From assembly GCA_029239935.1 (NCBI GenBank), contig JARBTY010000152.1, forward strand, positions 1 to 7,623: a stretch of DNA of 7,623 nt, written 5' to 3'. This document shows positions 6,386 to 7,623 of this stretch, piece by piece. Within the stretch, counting starts at the first letter, position 1; every line of letters begins with the position of its first letter. The notes below the pieces were generated by a model. The model saw only the letters and a program-made list of their open reading frames with translations. It was not told the DNA's origin and searched no databases. Source of the stretch: Clostridia bacterium. Its GTDB lineage: Bacteria > Bacillota_A > Clostridia > Lachnospirales > Cellulosilyticaceae. The position numbers and the translations under genes are program-made.

Positions 6386-7081
6386 ATGGATAAAATAACA
6401 GCGATCATTGTAGCAGGCGGAAGTGGCAAAAGAATGGGAACGGATATAAAAAAACAATACATTTTGCTCAAGCAAAAAGAAATTTTGGCTCATACAATTG
6501 AGGCATTTGAAGAATGTGAGTTTATAGAGGAGATTATCTTAGTTGTTTCTAAAGAAGAGATTGAGTATGTAAAAGAAAGAATCGTAGCTTATTATCACTT
6601 TAACAAAGTTAAAAAGGTAGTAGAGGGAGGCAAAGAGAGGCAGGACTCGGTTTACAATGGTCTTTTACAAACAGATAAAAGAACCAGTTATGTGGTTATT
6701 CATGATGGTGCAAGGCCGTTTATCACACAAGAGACTATTTATAATTGTCTTCAGAAGGCGAAGGAGACAGGAGCGAGTATTGTGGCTGTACCTGTAAAAG
6801 ACACCATCAAAGTTTGTCATGCAGAATCTCATAAAGTAGAAGAAACACCTAATAGGGATAAGCTGTGGTCAGTACAGACACCTCAAATATTTGCTTTTGA
6901 ATTACTAATAGATGCTTATCAATATGCCAAGGAAAGACAACTGCAAGTGACAGATGATAGTATGATTGTGGAGGCCTTTGGAAGAGCAGTCTATATTACA
7001 AGAGGAGAATACAGTAATATTAAGGTGACAACCCCTGAAGATTTGATTATAGGAGAGGCTATTATGAATGAAAAAATATAA
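6386..7081 (+). CDS. ispD: 2-C-methyl-D-erythritol 4-phosphate cytidylyltransferase
   Basis: IspD joins CTP and 2-C-methyl-D-erythritol 4-phosphate to give CDP-methylerythritol, the third step of the non-mevalonate isoprenoid pathway, in the cytosol. The 231-aa product is full length. It has the nucleotide-binding loop AGGSGKRMG (10-18), KKQY with K23, GGKERQDSV (81-89), VVIHDGARPF (103-112), VPVKDTIK (135-142), TPNRDKLWSVQTPQ (154-167) with R157, VTDDSMIVE (188-196), and NIKVTTPEDL (211-220) with K213. R157 and K213 fall at the same numbers as the substrate-binding residues of the E. coli enzyme. AAAGGAG at 6371-6377 supports ATG 6386. ispF, often next to ispD, is absent, and tRNA genes follow instead. 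No terminator is visible after the gene, so read-through toward the tRNAs is possible. Confidence 0.96.
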   Translation: MDKITAIIVAGGSGKRMGTDIKKQYILLKQKEILAHTIEAFEECEFIEEIILVVSKEEIEYVKERIVAYYHFNKVKKVVEGGKERQDSVYNGLLQTDKRTSYVVIHDGARPFITQETIYNCLQKAKETGASIVAVPVKDTIKVCHAESHKVEETPNRDKLWSVQTPQIFAFELLIDAYQYAKERQLQVTDDSMIVEAFGRAVYITRGEYSNIKVTTPEDLIIGEAIMNEKI

Positions 7082-7105
7082 AGTAAAAAAATCTCGAAAA
7101 AAGGG

Positions 7106-7134
7106 TTGACCTATGACAAATGCTATGGTATATT
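7106..7134 (+). promoter_or_regulatory. strong promoter upstream of the tRNA pair (distal)
   Basis: TTGACC at 7106-7111 and TATATT at 7129-7134 are separated by 17 bases, and a TGG extension precedes the -10. Each hexamer matches the sigma-A consensus at five of six positions. It starts 25 bases after ispD and about 130 bases before the first tRNA, so its transcript would carry a long 5' leader. Confidence 0.75.
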
Positions 7135-7180
7135 AAATAAGCACTAAGGCGAGCCCCAAAAGCTCACAAAAGAATACAAC

Positions 7181-7202
7181 AAAAAGATTGAAAAAAGATT
7201 GA
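7181..7202 (+). repeat. 11-bp tandem direct repeat (AAAAAGATTGA x2)
   Basis: AAAAAGATTGA occurs twice in perfect tandem, at 7181-7191 and 7192-7202. Each copy ends in TTGA. In the second copy this becomes the TTGACA -35 of the proximal promoter. In the first it gives TTGAAA with no matching -10. Confidence 0.8.
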
Positions 7203-7227
7203 CAAGTTGTAGAATGTAGTGTAACAT
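7199..7227 (+). promoter_or_regulatory. proximal promoter candidate of the tRNA pair
   Basis: A perfect TTGACA at 7199-7204 is followed, after 17 bases, by TAACAT at 7222-7227, a four-of-six -10. Transcription would start about 30 bases before the first tRNA. Together with 7106-7134 it forms a tandem promoter arrangement, common for stable RNA genes. Confidence 0.55.
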
Positions 7228-7264
7228 GTATTAGGTCGGTTGAGACAAAATAAATGTAATATTT

Positions 7265-7352
7265 GGAGAGATGGTCGAGTTGGTTTAAGGCACCGGTCTT
7301 GAAAACCGGCGAACGTGAGAGCGTTCCGTGGGTTCGAATCCCACTCTCTCCG
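7265..7352 (+). tRNA. tRNA-Ser(UGA)
   Basis: The acceptor stem is GGAGAGA (7265-7271) with TCTCTCC (7345-7351), and the discriminator base is G7352. The anticodon stem CCGGT/ACCGG (7293-7297, 7305-7309) encloses the loop CTTGAAA, with anticodon TGA at 7300-7302, reading UCA and other UCN codons by wobble. A long variable arm (about 7310-7328) and the T-arm GGGTTCGAATCCC confirm a class II serine tRNA. CCA is not encoded: GTTTTAA follows the acceptor stem from the discriminator onward. The precursor therefore needs 3' processing and CCA addition, the job of RNase Z, which is encoded upstream. Confidence 0.97.
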
Positions 7353-7390
7353 TTTTAATCTGAATAGGCTTTAAAGTGGAGATGCAATAT

Positions 7391-7482
7391 GGAGAAGTAC
7401 CCAAGTGGTCGAAGGGGCTCCCCTGGAAAGGGAGTAGGTCGCTAATAACGGCGCGAGGGTTCGAATCCCTCCTTCTCCGCCA
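7391..7482 (+). tRNA. tRNA-Ser(GGA), CCA encoded
   Basis: The acceptor stem is GGAGAAG (7391-7397) with CTTCTCC (7472-7478), then discriminator G7479 and encoded CCA at 7480-7482. The anticodon stem CTCCC/GGGAG (7418-7422, 7430-7434) holds the loop CTGGAAA, with anticodon GGA at 7425-7427, reading UCC and UCU. A long variable arm follows, and the T-arm GAGGGTTCGAATCCCTC is normal. It lies 38 bases after the first serine tRNA and is probably co-transcribed with it. Confidence 0.97.
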
Positions 7483-7554
7483 ATTAAGCTAAAGGTTAAA
7501 AATAAATATGAACTTTGAAAATAAAATAGTAACCATAAAACCAGTCGATTTATA

Positions 7555-7574
7555 GAACTTCATTTATGAAGTTC
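7555..7574. repeat. hairpin downstream of the tRNA pair
   Basis: GAACTTCA (7555-7562) and TGAAGTTC (7567-7574) form a perfect 8-bp stem around TTTA. No T run follows, so it is not a standard rho-independent terminator, although it lies where the tRNA transcript might end. It could also belong to the upstream region of a gene beyond the window. Confidence 0.55.
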
Positions 7575-7582
7575 ATGAGTAC

Positions 7583-7603
7583 AAACTAAACTTAGTTTAG
7601 TTT
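7583..7603. repeat. inverted repeat, possible operator
   Basis: AAACTAAAC (7583-7591) and GTTTAGTTT (7595-7603) are perfect inverted copies three bases apart. GTAC flanks both sides (7579-7582 and 7606-7609). Its size and symmetry are like an operator for a dimeric regulator, and an AT-rich TAATAAT at 7613-7619 might be part of a promoter for a gene beyond the edge. The role is inferred only. Confidence 0.5.
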
Positions 7604-7623
7604 CAGTACAAGTAATAATAGTC

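Noticed and set aside
6305..6493. Minus-strand ORF of 62 codons across the ispD start
   Set aside because: It covers the ispD promoter and N-terminus and encodes a Phe/Tyr/His-rich, low-complexity product typical of a chance frame.
7141..7170. T-box or other riboswitch ahead of the serine tRNAs
   Set aside because: Only a short GAGC/GCTC pairing is visible, with no T-box core sequence and no downstream protein gene to regulate.
7483..7623. attL-type duplication of the tRNA-Ser 3' end
   Set aside because: No repeat of the tRNA 3' sequence and no integrase fragment is visible in the remaining bases.

Overview
The window looks like an ordinary chromosomal segment of a low-GC Gram-positive anaerobe of the class Clostridia, most likely a member of the Lachnospirales. 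Four things point there: AT-rich DNA with strong GGAGG-type ribosome binding sites; many rho-independent terminators; a YacL-type PIN/TRAM membrane protein and IspD in the same neighbourhood; and a small secreted-anchor protein resembling a family I associate with Lachnospiraceae. A genus such as Cellulosilyticum is a guess from general resemblance, not a result.

Layout. Positions 1-510 hold an orphan hypothetical gene (103-459) with its own terminator. Positions 511-788 are a non-coding stretch with a promoter-like extended -10, a purine-rich tract and a stable hairpin. They lead into a small double-CxxC protein gene (789-1109) closed by a long hairpin terminator. Positions 1185-4871 form a compact four-gene transcription unit: promoter, rnz (RNase Z), a membrane-anchored protein of unknown function, tsaD, and a yacL-like PIN/TRAM gene. 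It ends in a terminator that also serves the convergent gene. Positions 4876-6201 on the minus strand encode an APC-family amino acid permease. Its promoter lies back to back with the promoter of ispD (6386-7081). Positions 7082-7264 carry two consensus-like promoters that drive two serine tRNA genes, UGA then GGA. The last 140 bases carry two dyads of unknown role.

How the genes fit together. RNase Z makes the mature 3' end of tRNA precursors lacking an encoded CCA. TsaD is the catalytic subunit for t6A37 in ANN-decoding tRNAs. The downstream tRNA-Ser(UGA) lacks CCA, so it is a natural RNase Z substrate; the neighbouring tRNA-Ser(GGA) has CCA encoded. IspD is a step of the non-mevalonate isoprenoid pathway. 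The permease sits inverted between the yacL-like gene and ispD, which are often adjacent in Firmicutes.

I did not find a convincing undescribed system. The observations most worth a second look are the 511-788 leader, the broken yacL-ispD neighbourhood, the mixed CCA state of the tRNA pair and the dyads at the right edge.
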